From positions 62,001 to 126,000 of the forward strand of contig JAKQEE010000052.1 of NCBI GenBank assembly GCA_029558635.1: 64,000 nt of DNA. The letters run 5' to 3'. Origin of the DNA: Pseudomonadota bacterium. GTDB lineage: Bacteria; Pseudomonadota; Alphaproteobacteria; Micavibrionales; Micavibrionaceae. The position numbers and the translations under genes are program-made. Shown here one piece after another: positions 29,154-38,696 of the stretch (position 1 is the first letter of the stretch; the number at the start of each line of letters is the position of its first letter). Below the pieces are notes generated by a model, which searched no databases, had not been told where the DNA came from, and saw nothing but the letters and a program-made list of their open reading frames with translations.

Positions 29154-30125
29154 ATGGCGAAATCCGTGGCATTGCTGGTGGGCGGCTGGTCCGCCGAACG
29201 TGACGTATCCCTTGAAAAAGGTAAAGCTGTCGAGGCGGCGCTGATCGAGGCGGGATATGACGTTCGGACCATTGATGTTCGCAAGAATTTGCCCGCGCTG
29301 ATTGAGGCTTTGACGCCGCGTCCCGATGCCATTTTCAACAATCTGCATGGACGGGGCGGGGAAGACGGCATTATTCAGGGCGTTCTGGAAATGATTGGCG
29401 TTCCCTATACCCATTCGGGCGTTCTGGCGTCCGCTATCGGCATGAATAAAGCGATGTCGCGCGCGATTGTAGCGTCGGTCGGCGTTCCGATTGCCAAAGG
29501 CGGTGTTTTCTCTGTGAAAGATATTGTGGCCGGCAAAGCTTTGCCGCGGCCGTTTGTGGTTAAGCCCGTTCAGGAAGGGTCGAGCGTCGGGGTTAAAATC
29601 GTGCGCGAGATGGACAATTCCCCGCCGATTGATATGTCGGATTGGGCTTTTGGGGATATGGCTTTGGTCGAGCAATATATTCCCGGAAAAGAGCTGACGG
29701 TGGCGGTCCTTGACGGCAAGGCGCAGGCCGTGACCGAGATTATTTCCCACACCGGATTCTTCGATTATGAAGCCAAATACAAGGATGTCCGCACCGAGAC
29801 GGTTTGCCCCGCAAAAATTCCGCAAGATGTGTACAATAAAGCCTTGGAATATGCCGAGGCTGTGTATAAAGTGTGCGGCTGTCAGGGGTTGGCCCGCTGT
29901 GATTTCCGGTTCGACGATACCAAAGGCGTGAATGGTCTTTGCTTCCTCGAAATCAATACGCAGCCGGGATGTACTCCGCAATCCATCGGCCCCTCACAGG
30001 TCATCACTAACGGTCTGTCCTTTTCAGGACTTTGTGCTCACTTGGTAGAAACTGCAAAATGTCTCGATCCGGTACCCGCAGAACCAGCATCCTTAACCGA
30101 CGCGCAGGACAAAAAGCGCGCCTGA
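29154..30125 (+). CDS. ddl: D-alanine--D-alanine ligase
   Basis: 'GGWSAERDVSLEKGKAV', 'HGRGGEDGIIQGVLE', 'EINTQPGCTPQS'. Confidence 0.95.
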   Translation: MAKSVALLVGGWSAERDVSLEKGKAVEAALIEAGYDVRTIDVRKNLPALIEALTPRPDAIFNNLHGRGGEDGIIQGVLEMIGVPYTHSGVLASAIGMNKAMSRAIVASVGVPIAKGGVFSVKDIVAGKALPRPFVVKPVQEGSSVGVKIVREMDNSPPIDMSDWAFGDMALVEQYIPGKELTVAVLDGKAQAVTEIISHTGFFDYEAKYKDVRTETVCPAKIPQDVYNKALEYAEAVYKVCGCQGLARCDFRFDDTKGVNGLCFLEINTQPGCTPQSIGPSQVITNGLSFSGLCAHLVETAKCLDPVPAEPASLTDAQDKKRA

Positions 30126-30913
30126 GTTTTTGGATGAAACGTATTGCTCTGAGTGCTGCCCTGTTGGCAGCGCTCGGTGGTGCTTATGCTTATGCAGAGA
30201 AAAGCGGATGGGTCGCCGAAACGCAAATCCGTGCGACGGAGACTTTTCATGTCTCCATGCAAAGCAACGGGTTTGCCGTGTCGCGCTTGTTGATTGACGG
30301 GCGGGACAATGTTGACCGCGATGAGTTGAGATCCATTCTGGGCGTCGGGCGCGGGCAATCCGTCTTCGAACCCGATCTTGCTGCGATGAAAATGCGTCTT
30401 GAGGCTTTGTCGTGGGTCAAGGCAGCGGTGGTAGAGCGTCATCTTCCCGATACAATTTATGTGCGTCTCACTGAGCGCCAGCCGATGGCGTTGTGGCAAC
30501 GGCAGAACAAGCTCGCGGTTGTGGACCGCGATGGGACGGTATTGACCGAAAACGGTTTGTCGAAGTTTAAAAATCTTTTGATTATCGTCGGAAACGATGC
30601 GCCTAAATTCGCGCCGGATCTGGTGGCGATGCTTGAAGCAGAACCGGATTTCGAGAAGCGGGTTGAGTCGGCCAAATGGATCGGCGACCGCCGTTGGGAT
30701 TTATTTTTGAAGAACGGCGTTGAAGTCCGTTTGCCGGAAGAAGATATGGGGCAGGCGATCAAAAGACTGGCCGATGCCCAGCGCGAGGCGCAGTTGATGG
30801 ACCGGAACGTTCAGGCGATTGATCTGCGCGATCCTTTGCGGATTGTGGTGCAGACAGCGCCGGGGACTGCCGAGGAATATCAGGCGTCGTTCAAGCGCCA
30901 GAAGAATATTTGA
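30059..30913 (+). CDS. ftsQ: Cell division protein FtsQ
   Basis: Single N-terminal TM, POTRA-like 'VSRLLIDGRDNVDRDELRSILGV', between ddl and ftsA; overlaps the ddl 3' end. Confidence 0.9.
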   Translation: MSRSGTRRTSILNRRAGQKARLSFWMKRIALSAALLAALGGAYAYAEKSGWVAETQIRATETFHVSMQSNGFAVSRLLIDGRDNVDRDELRSILGVGRGQSVFEPDLAAMKMRLEALSWVKAAVVERHLPDTIYVRLTERQPMALWQRQNKLAVVDRDGTVLTENGLSKFKNLLIIVGNDAPKFAPDLVAMLEAEPDFEKRVESAKWIGDRRWDLFLKNGVEVRLPEEDMGQAIKRLADAQREAQLMDRNVQAIDLRDPLRIVVQTAPGTAEEYQASFKRQKNI

Positions 30914-30923
30914 GGCATCGCCG

Positions 30924-32192
30924 ATGGCCGGAAGCATTTATTCCAAAGGTTCTGTAATTGCCGCGCTCGATATCGGGTCGAGCAAGATTGCCTGTTTTAT
31001 CGCGCAGGTTCGCGATGATAATGGCAATATCGACGTGATCGGTATCGGACATCAGGCGTCGCACGGGATCAAGTCCGGCACGGTGGTCGATCTGGACAGT
31101 GCCGAGGCTGCTATCCGTCAGGCGGTTCATGCCGCCGAGAAAATGGCGTCCGACATCACAAAGGGCTATCCGTTGCGCGAAGTGATCGTCAATGTTCCGG
31201 CGATTCATACCCATTCCAAATTGATGAGCATGGGCGTGCAGATTATGGGCGAGGCCGTCACCGACAACGATATTCGCCGTGCGCTGGCCAAGGCACAGGG
31301 TCAGGCCATCGGTCATGAGGTCGAGTTGATTCATACCATTCCGACAGCTTACCGGATTGACGGACATGAAGGTATTCGCGAACCGCGCGGATTGTTCGGG
31401 CAACACCTGGATGTCGATGTGCATATGGTCACTGGAGATATGGGGCCATTGCGCAATATGGCGAGTTGTATCCAAAGTTCCCACCTTGATATTACTGCGC
31501 TGTGTTCCGCGCCATATGCATCGGGGCTTGCGTGCCTTGTCGAAGACGAGATGGATATGGGATGTACTGTTGTCGATATGGGCGGCGGGACCACTTCGAT
31601 TGCCGTCTTTTATGGCAAGGAGCTGATTTTCACCGATGCGATCCCCGTTGGCGGCCAGCATGTGACCAGCGATATCGCCAGAGGGTTGACGACTTCGCTT
31701 CATGCCGCCGAGCGGATGAAGGCGCTGTACGGGTCGGCGATTGCTACCGCAACGGACGACAAGGATCTGATTGATGTCCAGCCTTTGGGCGAAGAAGACC
31801 ATATCCAGCCCAATCATGTGCCACGCTCTTATCTGGTGAGTATTATCGCCCCGCGTTTGGAAGAAACTCTCGAACTCGTTCGGGCGCGGCTTAACGATTC
31901 AGGTCTGGGCGCGGTCGCGGGGCGGCGCGTGGTGCTGACCGGTGGGGCCAGCCAGATTCCGGGGCTTCGCGAATTGGCCCAGAAATATCTGGAAAAACAG
32001 GTGCGGCTGGGACGTCCGATTCGGTTGCCGGGGTTGGCTGATGCTGTGTCCGGTCCCGCATTCTCCACCACGGCGGGTTTGCTTCATTATGTGATGGAGC
32101 GCGCCGACGAGATGCCCGCCGAGATCATGGCCAACGCTGAAGCCGGAAATGTCTGGCAACGGGTGCAAATGTGGCTCAGGGAAAATTGGTAA
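30924..32192 (+). CDS. ftsA: Cell division protein FtsA
   Basis: 'IAALDIGSSKIACFIAQ', 'VVDMGGGTTSIAVF', 'VVLTGGASQIPGL'. Confidence 0.96.
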   Translation: MAGSIYSKGSVIAALDIGSSKIACFIAQVRDDNGNIDVIGIGHQASHGIKSGTVVDLDSAEAAIRQAVHAAEKMASDITKGYPLREVIVNVPAIHTHSKLMSMGVQIMGEAVTDNDIRRALAKAQGQAIGHEVELIHTIPTAYRIDGHEGIREPRGLFGQHLDVDVHMVTGDMGPLRNMASCIQSSHLDITALCSAPYASGLACLVEDEMDMGCTVVDMGGGTTSIAVFYGKELIFTDAIPVGGQHVTSDIARGLTTSLHAAERMKALYGSAIATATDDKDLIDVQPLGEEDHIQPNHVPRSYLVSIIAPRLEETLELVRARLNDSGLGAVAGRRVVLTGGASQIPGLRELAQKYLEKQVRLGRPIRLPGLADAVSGPAFSTTAGLLHYVMERADEMPAEIMANAEAGNVWQRVQMWLRENW

Positions 32193-32403
32193 TTCTCTTT
32201 GTGGATTCTTTTTTTCTCTGCTTTTCTTTTCCTTTGCAAATTGATGAATCGTCGGTTTAGACTGGTTGTGTGATTCGTTGTTGTCTCTCAGTGACGGATC
32301 GGAAGCGCAGCGCACATTTCCTCCAATAAAAATCAAAATTATAAAACCCTGTCCTATTGGCGGGGATGCAACTGGAACACTACCTCGGAAGGAGCTCCTT
32401 TCA

Positions 32404-34143
32404 ATGATCAACATTCGGATGAACAACGTGGACTATTCTTCAAAGAACAAACTTTCTCCCAAAATTACCGTTATCGGTGTCGGCGGTGCCGGATCAAATG
32501 CCGTTAACAACATGATCACCACCAATCTGAACGGTGTTGATTTCGTCGTGTGCAATACCGACTCGCAGGCTTTGAACGGCAATCTGGCCGAACACAAGGT
32601 CCAGCTGGGCGCAACGCTGACCGAAGGTCTCGGTGCGGGTGCCAATCCGGAAGTCGGGAAAGCTGCGGCTGAAGAAAGTCTCGACGATGTCATGCAATAT
32701 CTGGAAGATGCCAATATGGCCTTTATCACTGCCGGTATGGGCGGCGGGACCGGAACGGGTGCTGCGGCTGTTATTGCCAAGGCTTGCCGCGAACGCGGAA
32801 TCCTGACCGTCGGTGTCGTGACCAAGCCGTTCCATTTCGAGGGCACGCGCCGGATGCGCATGGCCGAGCAAGGTCTGGAAGAGCTTCAGAATTATGTTGA
32901 TACGCTCATCGTTATTCCGAACCAGAATCTGTTCCGTGTTGTCAACGACAAAACTACGTTTGCCGACGGGTTCAAAATGGCCGACAGCGTGTTGCAATCT
33001 GCCGTGCGCGGCGTGACCGATCTGATCGTTATGCCCGGCCTCATCAACCTCGACTTTGCTGACATCCGCTCGGTGATGCAGGAAATGGGCAAGGCCGTGA
33101 TGGGAACCGGTGAGGCAACGGGCGGCGACCGTGCGACCGAAGCGGCTGAAAAAGCTATCAGCAATCCGTTGCTTGATGATATTTCGATGAAAGGCGCCAA
33201 GGGCGTGATCGTCAATATCACCGGCGGGTATGATATGACCCTGTTCGAAGTTGACGAAGCCTGTAACCGCATCCGCGACGAAGTTGATGCCGATGCCAAC
33301 ATCATCTTCGGTTCGACATTTGACGAATCCATGGACGGCACGATGCGCGTTTCTGTTGTGGCCACCGGTATTGACGCTGCCGAGGCCGCCAAGAAGCCTG
33401 TGACGGGTCGCGGGTCGGTTGGCGGATTTTCCGTCGAGCGTCCTTCGAAGCCTGTCACTGTTTCCCGTCCAATCAACCAACAGCCGACCTCGATTGCAAC
33501 GGCAGCGCGCAGCGCCTATACGCCTGCAGCTTCCGCTCCTGCGCGTTCTTACATCCAGCAGGAGTTGGAAGTCGAGGCCGCTCCGATGAAAGTCGCAGTG
33601 GGGGCCGAGTCTGCTGGTATGCGTGGAATGCGGATGGGTGAGTCCTATATTCCTCCGCAAGCTGTTGAAGCTCCGGTATCCGGTTATGGCGCCGATCTTT
33701 ATCAGCAGGCTGCCGAAGTTGCTCCGCAACCTCAGCCACAGCGTTTCTTCCATCAGGCCGCTCCGGTTGCTGCTGCGCCCCAGTCGTATGCCCCGCAACA
33801 GCCGGTTTACGTGCCTGAAGCTCCGCAAGCTCCGGCTTATGCCGAAGCTCCAGCCGCCAAGAAAAAATCGCCGTCGCTGTTCGAGCGGATCACCGGCGGG
33901 TATCGCCGTATGGAAGCCAGCATCGAATCTTTTACCGGTGCCGATGAGGAAGGGTTCCAGTCCGAGGCTCCGGTCCAGCAGCAGCCCCAGTCCGCGCCTG
34001 TCGGCGGTTTGGGATTGCGTGCACCGCAACGTCCGGTTTCGGCTTCTCCGGCCCAGGGTCGTCTTAATATCGACTCGCCTTCGGCTAAAGCGGAAGAGGA
34101 CGAGTTGGATATACCTGCGTTCCTGCGTCGTCAAACCAGCTAA
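32404..34143 (+). CDS. ftsZ: Cell division protein FtsZ
   Basis: '[14 protein letters not shown]', '[17 protein letters not shown]'; long Pro/Gln-rich linker and C-terminal '[10 protein letters not shown]'. Confidence 0.98.
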   Translation: MINIRMNNVDYSSKNKLSPKITVIGVGGAGSNAVNNMITTNLNGVDFVVCNTDSQALNGNLAEHKVQLGATLTEGLGAGANPEVGKAAAEESLDDVMQYLEDANMAFITAGMGGGTGTGAAAVIAKACRERGILTVGVVTKPFHFEGTRRMRMAEQGLEELQNYVDTLIVIPNQNLFRVVNDKTTFADGFKMADSVLQSAVRGVTDLIVMPGLINLDFADIRSVMQEMGKAVMGTGEATGGDRATEAAEKAISNPLLDDISMKGAKGVIVNITGGYDMTLFEVDEACNRIRDEVDADANIIFGSTFDESMDGTMRVSVVATGIDAAEAAKKPVTGRGSVGGFSVERPSKPVTVSRPINQQPTSIATAARSAYTPAASAPARSYIQQELEVEAAPMKVAVGAESAGMRGMRMGESYIPPQAVEAPVSGYGADLYQQAAEVAPQPQPQRFFHQAAPVAAAPQSYAPQQPVYVPEAPQAPAYAEAPAAKKKSPSLFERITGGYRRMEASIESFTGADEEGFQSEAPVQQQPQSAPVGGLGLRAPQRPVSASPAQGRLNIDSPSAKAEEDELDIPAFLRRQTS

Positions 34144-34165
34144 GGGACATTCTTCGCCTTTTGGG

Positions 34166-34252
34166 TTGCAAACCGCACTTTTCTGCGCTTCCGGTCCTCA
34201 CGTATCTATAAGTACGCTGCGGTCCGGTTCTCGAAAAGCGTGATTTTCGCTC
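34166..34252. repeat. Dispersed structured repeat, copy A (downstream of ftsZ)
   Basis: ctgcgcttccggtcc...cggtccggttctcgaaaa...ttttcgc shared with 59874-59933. Confidence 0.6.
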
Positions 34253-34291
34253 CAAAATTCTTTGAATGTCAAAAGAGTTGTGATTGGAATT

Positions 34292-34321
34292 AAAAAGAAG
34301 CCCCGTTTTGCGGGGCTTTTT
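34292..34321 (+). terminator. Intrinsic terminator downstream of ftsZ
   Basis: aaaaagaagccccgttttgcggggctttttg. Confidence 0.85.
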
Positions 34322-34346
34322 GTTGTTTTGAGTTTGTCCGCGTTGC

Positions 34347-34871
34347 TTAGATAAAGCACAGGGAAATGGGGTGGCCCAGATCTTTTTGTAACCAGAGCGG
34401 GAGTCTGTTAAATGCAACTTCGTAATTTGTCGAGATGTGTTCTTGAAATCCTTCTCTGCCGGCTACGGTGGCGCCGACCGTTGCAACACTCGCGTCCGGA
34501 GAAACGGTTTCGACAAGGTATTTGGCCGCGGCAAAGGCCTGATCGTTGGTTGCATCCAGACGGTTACCTATAAAAGGAGCTTTGCCGACCGCAACCGCAA
34601 AAACAAAGCGCATATCGTTTTTGTCATCAACCAGAATAAAAGGGTTGCTGGCTTCCTTTTCGTGAACAGAGTAAACGGCTTGGTCTACAGCCTTTAGCTT
34701 CGGCTTTCCTGTGCGCGCGTTCCTATCCTGATTTTCCGGAAGAGTTGCGATGTAAACAATCAGAGGGGAGACGTGTTTCTCCATAAATCCTCCGCCATCA
34801 CCGTAGCTTCTTAATGTGGAAAGCCTGAATTTATCTGTTAGCGGAATGATTTTGTATTCTTCTTTTGACAT
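34347..34871 (-). CDS. Hypothetical protein
   Basis: 174-aa ORF, no recognised motif. Confidence 0.65.
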   Translation of the reverse strand: MSKEEYKIIPLTDKFRLSTLRSYGDGGGFMEKHVSPLIVYIATLPENQDRNARTGKPKLKAVDQAVYSVHEKEASNPFILVDDKNDMRFVFAVAVGKAPFIGNRLDATNDQAFAAAKYLVETVSPDASVATVGATVAGREGFQEHISTNYEVAFNRLPLWLQKDLGHPISLCFI

Positions 34872-34951
34872 AGGTGGCCCTCCGTTATTTAAAGAAGGGA
34901 GTTAATGGCTTTATCAGGAATATGTCAACAATATTTATGTCTTTGTCGGAA

Positions 34952-35755
34952 TTATTTCCACGGTTCCAGAAGGGCGTAAAGGCAGATGCCGGTGGCAACA
35001 GAAAGATTGAGGCTATCGGCGCGGCCGTTCATCGGCAGGCGGATGCAGGTGGTGGCGATCCCGCGGAGGTCTTCGGAGAGTCCGGCCTGTTCGTTGCCCA
35101 TCATTAGCAGGAGCGGTTTTTTCGGAGTGACTTCGCGGAAATCGATCGAAGATTGGAGGGTGGTTCCGATGATGTCACCTGTCCAGTCTTTGGCCCACGA
35201 TTTGAATTCATCCAGAGTGGCGGTGAAAATGGGAACCGAGAAGGTTGACCCCATGGTGGCGCGGATGCATTCGACGGAGTAGGGGTCGCAACACTGGTCA
35301 ATGAGGATGACTCCGTCTGCGCCGACCGCGTCAATGGTGCGGATGATGGTTCCCAAATTGCCCGGATCGCGGACTTGTTCCAGAACAATATAGCTACGAT
35401 TCGTATCGTTTTTATTTATCTCTGACAGTTTATGGAATTTCTGTTCGAAGACCCCGATGACCGATTGGGGGTTGTCCTTACGGGAGATTTTCTCCAAGAC
35501 CAGATCGTTTACTTCGAGGGCCAAACCCCCACAGTTATTGCAGTACGATACGCAACGTTTTATATCTTCTTTTTCTTTACTATCAGTGTGATAGGCGATG
35601 TATTTCAGGCTTGCTCCCAGCTCCATCCCCTCGATCACCGAGCGTAAACCCTCGACCAGAAACAGGCCTGTTTCCTTCCGGCGCTTCCGCTGGTCGAGCG
35701 ATTTTATGTCTTTAATAATCGGATTTGACGGCGAGGTGATGAGTTTGGGGTGCAT
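34952..35755 (-). CDS. TrmH/SpoU-family RNA methyltransferase
   Basis: 'LEQVRDPGNLGTIIRTIDAVGADGVILI', 'LLLMMGNEQAGLSEDL', 'IRLPMNGRADSLNLSVATGICLY'. Confidence 0.93.
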   Translation of the reverse strand: MHPKLITSPSNPIIKDIKSLDQRKRRKETGLFLVEGLRSVIEGMELGASLKYIAYHTDSKEKEDIKRCVSYCNNCGGLALEVNDLVLEKISRKDNPQSVIGVFEQKFHKLSEINKNDTNRSYIVLEQVRDPGNLGTIIRTIDAVGADGVILIDQCCDPYSVECIRATMGSTFSVPIFTATLDEFKSWAKDWTGDIIGTTLQSSIDFREVTPKKPLLLMMGNEQAGLSEDLRGIATTCIRLPMNGRADSLNLSVATGICLYALLEPWK

Positions 35756-35894
35756 GGCTAGTCAGTTTGTTCGATCCATATGTTTCTTTGTTCCCAATTC
35801 TCTGGAAACCCCATTTGATGTAGCCATTCCCCATTTTTAAGCAAGATGTTTTTTTTATGCATCAAAAGTTTATTTTAAAAATCGGCAGATCGTA

Positions 35895-36212
35895 TTATGC
35901 CACAATTCGAAAGGCGTACTCCTTTTGGGGGCCATACTCTGGCGGCAATTCTTCGCCGTTATGCTCCAATATAATATCGTGCATAGAAACGGTATGGCGA
36001 CGATTGGCATTAACGGGGTCGCTAAGAGAATGGCTGTACATAGAAAAAATCCATGCAAGATCATCTCCCTCTTGTTTGTTGATTGTATAGCGTTGAGCTA
36101 TCTCATCTTGTGTAAGTTCAACTTCGAGGCCACCTTCCTGAATAGTGACGATGCCAGAAAACTCTTGGCAGAGCGCCCATGCTTCCAGTGGAGAAATTTC
36201 TATAATATCCAT
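35895..36212 (-). CDS. Hypothetical protein
   Basis: 105-aa ORF, no recognised motif. Confidence 0.55.
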   Translation of the reverse strand: MDIIEISPLEAWALCQEFSGIVTIQEGGLEVELTQDEIAQRYTINKQEGDDLAWIFSMYSHSLSDPVNANRRHTVSMHDIILEHNGEELPPEYGPQKEYAFRIVA

Positions 36213-36331
36213 ATTTTTTCTCTCAGGCGTAGAAATCACAATTTAGTCTTACGTAAACACCCGATCAGGATATGTCAACAAAAAAGACCGGAAATGGCCC
36301 TATCTTTGGATAGGTTTAGATGCGCCCTCAT

Positions 36332-37234
36332 TCATTTCAATTCCCACCGTGCGAAGAGGGAGGTGGAGAGGAAGCGGTTGCCGTTGACTTGTTCGATCAG
36401 GAGTTCGCCCGAATCTATTTTTCCGCCTTTGTCTTTGAGGACGTCGGACAGGGTGGCAGCGAGGGAGACGGAAGATAGTCGCATGGCATAGGCGGTTAAA
36501 ATCATAAAAGAGGGCGTGTCGGAGAGGAGCGCGGCGCAATTTGCCAGAAGGTCGGGCAAATCTTCTTCGATCTGCCAACGCTCGCCGTCCGGTCCGCGGC
36601 CAAATTTCGGTGGGTCGAGGATAATGCCGTCATATTTACGGCCTCGGCGGATTTCCCTTGCCACAAATGCCTTGGCATCGTCGCAGATCCAACGGATGGG
36701 GGCTTCGGTCAGGCCGCTGGCGGCTTGGTTGTCTTTGCCCCACTGGATGGCCTTTTTCGAGGCGTCAAGGTGGGTCACCTGTGCTCCGTCCTTCGCGGCG
36801 GCCAAGGTGGCGGCCCCCGTGTAGGCGAAGAGATTGAGGATGTTCAGTTGGCGGTCCGCCGATTTGATCTTATTCGAGACCCAGTTCCAGTGCGTTAATT
36901 GTTCGGGGAACAGGCCCATATGCCGGAACGACATCAAGCGGCAGATAAATTTCACCCCTTCCCAGTTCACTTCCCAGCTTTCGGGGCAGTCTTTGTTCAA
37001 CACCCATTTGCCCGAGTCGCCGTCTTCGTCGCCTGTATTGGTAAAGCGGGCGTGAGCTTTGTCCCATTCGCTTTGCGGGAGGGTGGGTGACCACAGGGCT
37101 TGCGGTTCGGGGCGGTCGACGGTTACTTTTCCATATTTCTCAAGCTTGCGGCCGTGGCCCGAATCGAGCAGCGCGTACCCGTCCCATGGACGGGTCACCA
37201 AAGGCGTGATGGAGGGGGTAATGCTTGCATTCAT
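36332..37234 (-). CDS. Class I SAM-dependent methyltransferase (RlmI-like)
   Basis: 'LNLFAYTGAATLAAAKDGAQVTHLDASKKAIQWGKDN', 'YDGIILDPPKFGRG'. Confidence 0.9.
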   Translation of the reverse strand: MNASITPSITPLVTRPWDGYALLDSGHGRKLEKYGKVTVDRPEPQALWSPTLPQSEWDKAHARFTNTGDEDGDSGKWVLNKDCPESWEVNWEGVKFICRLMSFRHMGLFPEQLTHWNWVSNKIKSADRQLNILNLFAYTGAATLAAAKDGAQVTHLDASKKAIQWGKDNQAASGLTEAPIRWICDDAKAFVAREIRRGRKYDGIILDPPKFGRGPDGERWQIEEDLPDLLANCAALLSDTPSFMILTAYAMRLSSVSLAATLSDVLKDKGGKIDSGELLIEQVNGNRFLSTSLFARWELK

Positions 37235-37286
37235 CGTCAATGACTTATAGATAGGGGACGAGCAAAACACAAGAACAGGATTATAA

Positions 37287-37790
37287 ATGGCCGAACGGAT
37301 TGGCATTTACCCGGGAACTTTTGACCCAATGACCAAAGGGCACCTGCATATTATCAAGCGGGCCAGTCGCTTGGTTGATCGTTTGATTATCGCGGTTGCG
37401 GATAACCCGAAGAAGAATCCCCTCTTTACCACCGAGGAACGGTTGGCGTTGGTCCGGACCGATATTGAGAACCTTCATGACAAGGCCTGCCCGATCGAGG
37501 TTGAGGCATTCAGCGAGCTTTTGATCCATTATGCCCACAAGAAAGGGGGGACCTGCTTGTTTCGCGGGCTTCGCGCCGTGTCCGACTTCGAATTCGAATT
37601 CCAGATGACGGGGATGAATGCCAAACTCGCCCCTGATATCGAGACCGTGTTCCTCATGGCGTCGGACAAGTGGCAATTTGTCTCGTCTTCCTTTATCAAG
37701 GAAATTTGTTCGCTAGGCGGGAATGTGGCGGAATTCGTGACCCCCAACGTCGAAAAGCAGCTTTTGGAAAAATTTAAAATCTCTGCTTGA
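37287..37790 (+). CDS. coaD: Phosphopantetheine adenylyltransferase
   Basis: 'IYPGTFDPMTKGHLHIIKRA', 'RGLRAVSDFEFEFQM', 'VSSSFIKEI'. Confidence 0.97.
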   Translation: MAERIGIYPGTFDPMTKGHLHIIKRASRLVDRLIIAVADNPKKNPLFTTEERLALVRTDIENLHDKACPIEVEAFSELLIHYAHKKGGTCLFRGLRAVSDFEFEFQMTGMNAKLAPDIETVFLMASDKWQFVSSSFIKEICSLGGNVAEFVTPNVEKQLLEKFKISA

Positions 37791-37844
37791 CGGCGACGGA
37801 GTCTTTCCGTATTTTGCCGCCCTATGCCGTTTCTCAAGGCAAAT

Positions 37845-37920
37845 GACCGCGTAGCTCAGCTGGTAGAGCAACTGACTTTTAATCAGTAGGTCCAGGGTTC
37901 GAATCCCTGCGCGGTCACCA
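37845..37920 (+). tRNA. tRNA-Lys (anticodon TTT)
   Basis: gaccgcgtagctcagctggtagagcaactgacttttaatcagtaggtccagggttcgaatccctgcgcggtcacca. Confidence 0.97.
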
Positions 37921-37930
37921 TTAAATCCAA

Positions 37931-37950
37931 GCCCCCGACAGGGGGTTTTC
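37931..37950 (+). terminator. Terminator after tRNA-Lys
   Basis: gcccccgacagggggttttc. Confidence 0.7.
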
Positions 37951-38012
37951 CATTTCCTTTATTTCTTTCGGCTTTATGTTATGCTCCCGTGTATTTCTGG
38001 CGAGAGGTAGTT

Positions 38013-38696
38013 ATGGCCGAGCAACAAGACGTTCCCGAACCTAAAAAAGAATCCAAGTTTTTTTCCGCAATGCGCGGGTATTTCCTGACCGGTCTGGTTG
38101 TGACTGCGCCGGTGGGCTTGTCGCTTTATATCGTGTGGTCGGTTCTGGCGTGGATCGACGAAAAGGTCGGCGATATTCTTCCCGTTCGATTCACTGACGA
38201 CAAGGATATTCCGGGTCTCGGCGTTGTCGTTGCGGTGGTGTTCTTTATCGTGGTCGGGATGTTTACCCGCAATTTTATCGGGCGGATGCTCCTTAAACTT
38301 TCGCACTATATCATGGAGCGTTTGCCGATTGTCAAAACCGTTTATGGGGCGCTCAAACAAGTTGTCGATATGGTGATGGGGCAGCAGGCACAGGCGTTTC
38401 GCGATGTGGTGATGATCGAATATCCGCGTAAGGGCGTTTATATGCTCGGCTTCCTCACGGGGAAAACCGAAGGCGAGGTGCAGGCATTGACCGATCACGA
38501 AGTGGTCAATGTGTTTATTCCAACTACGCCCAACCCGACATCGGGTTTTCTTGCGTTCGTTCCGGCGGAAGACGTGATCGATCTTGAAATGTCGGTGGAT
38601 GACGGGCTCAAAATGATTATTTCCGGCGGCATGATTACGCCGAAATTTATCGAAGACAAGGCAAAAAAGAAGCCTAGCCCGAGCGCAGATAACTGA
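38013..38696 (+). CDS. DUF502 family membrane protein
   Basis: 'YFLTGLVVTAPVGLSLYIVWSVLAWID', 'RLPIVKTVYGALKQVVD'. Confidence 0.88.
   Translation: MAEQQDVPEPKKESKFFSAMRGYFLTGLVVTAPVGLSLYIVWSVLAWIDEKVGDILPVRFTDDKDIPGLGVVVAVVFFIVVGMFTRNFIGRMLLKLSHYIMERLPIVKTVYGALKQVVDMVMGQQAQAFRDVVMIEYPRKGVYMLGFLTGKTEGEVQALTDHEVVNVFIPTTPNPTSGFLAFVPAEDVIDLEMSVDDGLKMIISGGMITPKFIEDKAKKKPSPSADN

Noticed and set aside
29049-29981. 310-aa minus-strand ORF opposite ddl
   Set aside because: Shadow ORF opposite conserved ddl.
30891-31817. 308-aa minus-strand ORF opposite ftsA
   Set aside because: Shadow ORF opposite ftsA.
32494-34134. 546-aa minus-strand ORF opposite ftsZ
   Set aside because: Long only because of ftsZ codon bias; Arg/Gly/His-rich and no domain motif.
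33623-34243. 206-aa plus-strand ORF overlapping the ftsZ 3' end in another frame
   Set aside because: Ser/Arg/Leu-rich frame-shifted reading of the repetitive FtsZ linker.
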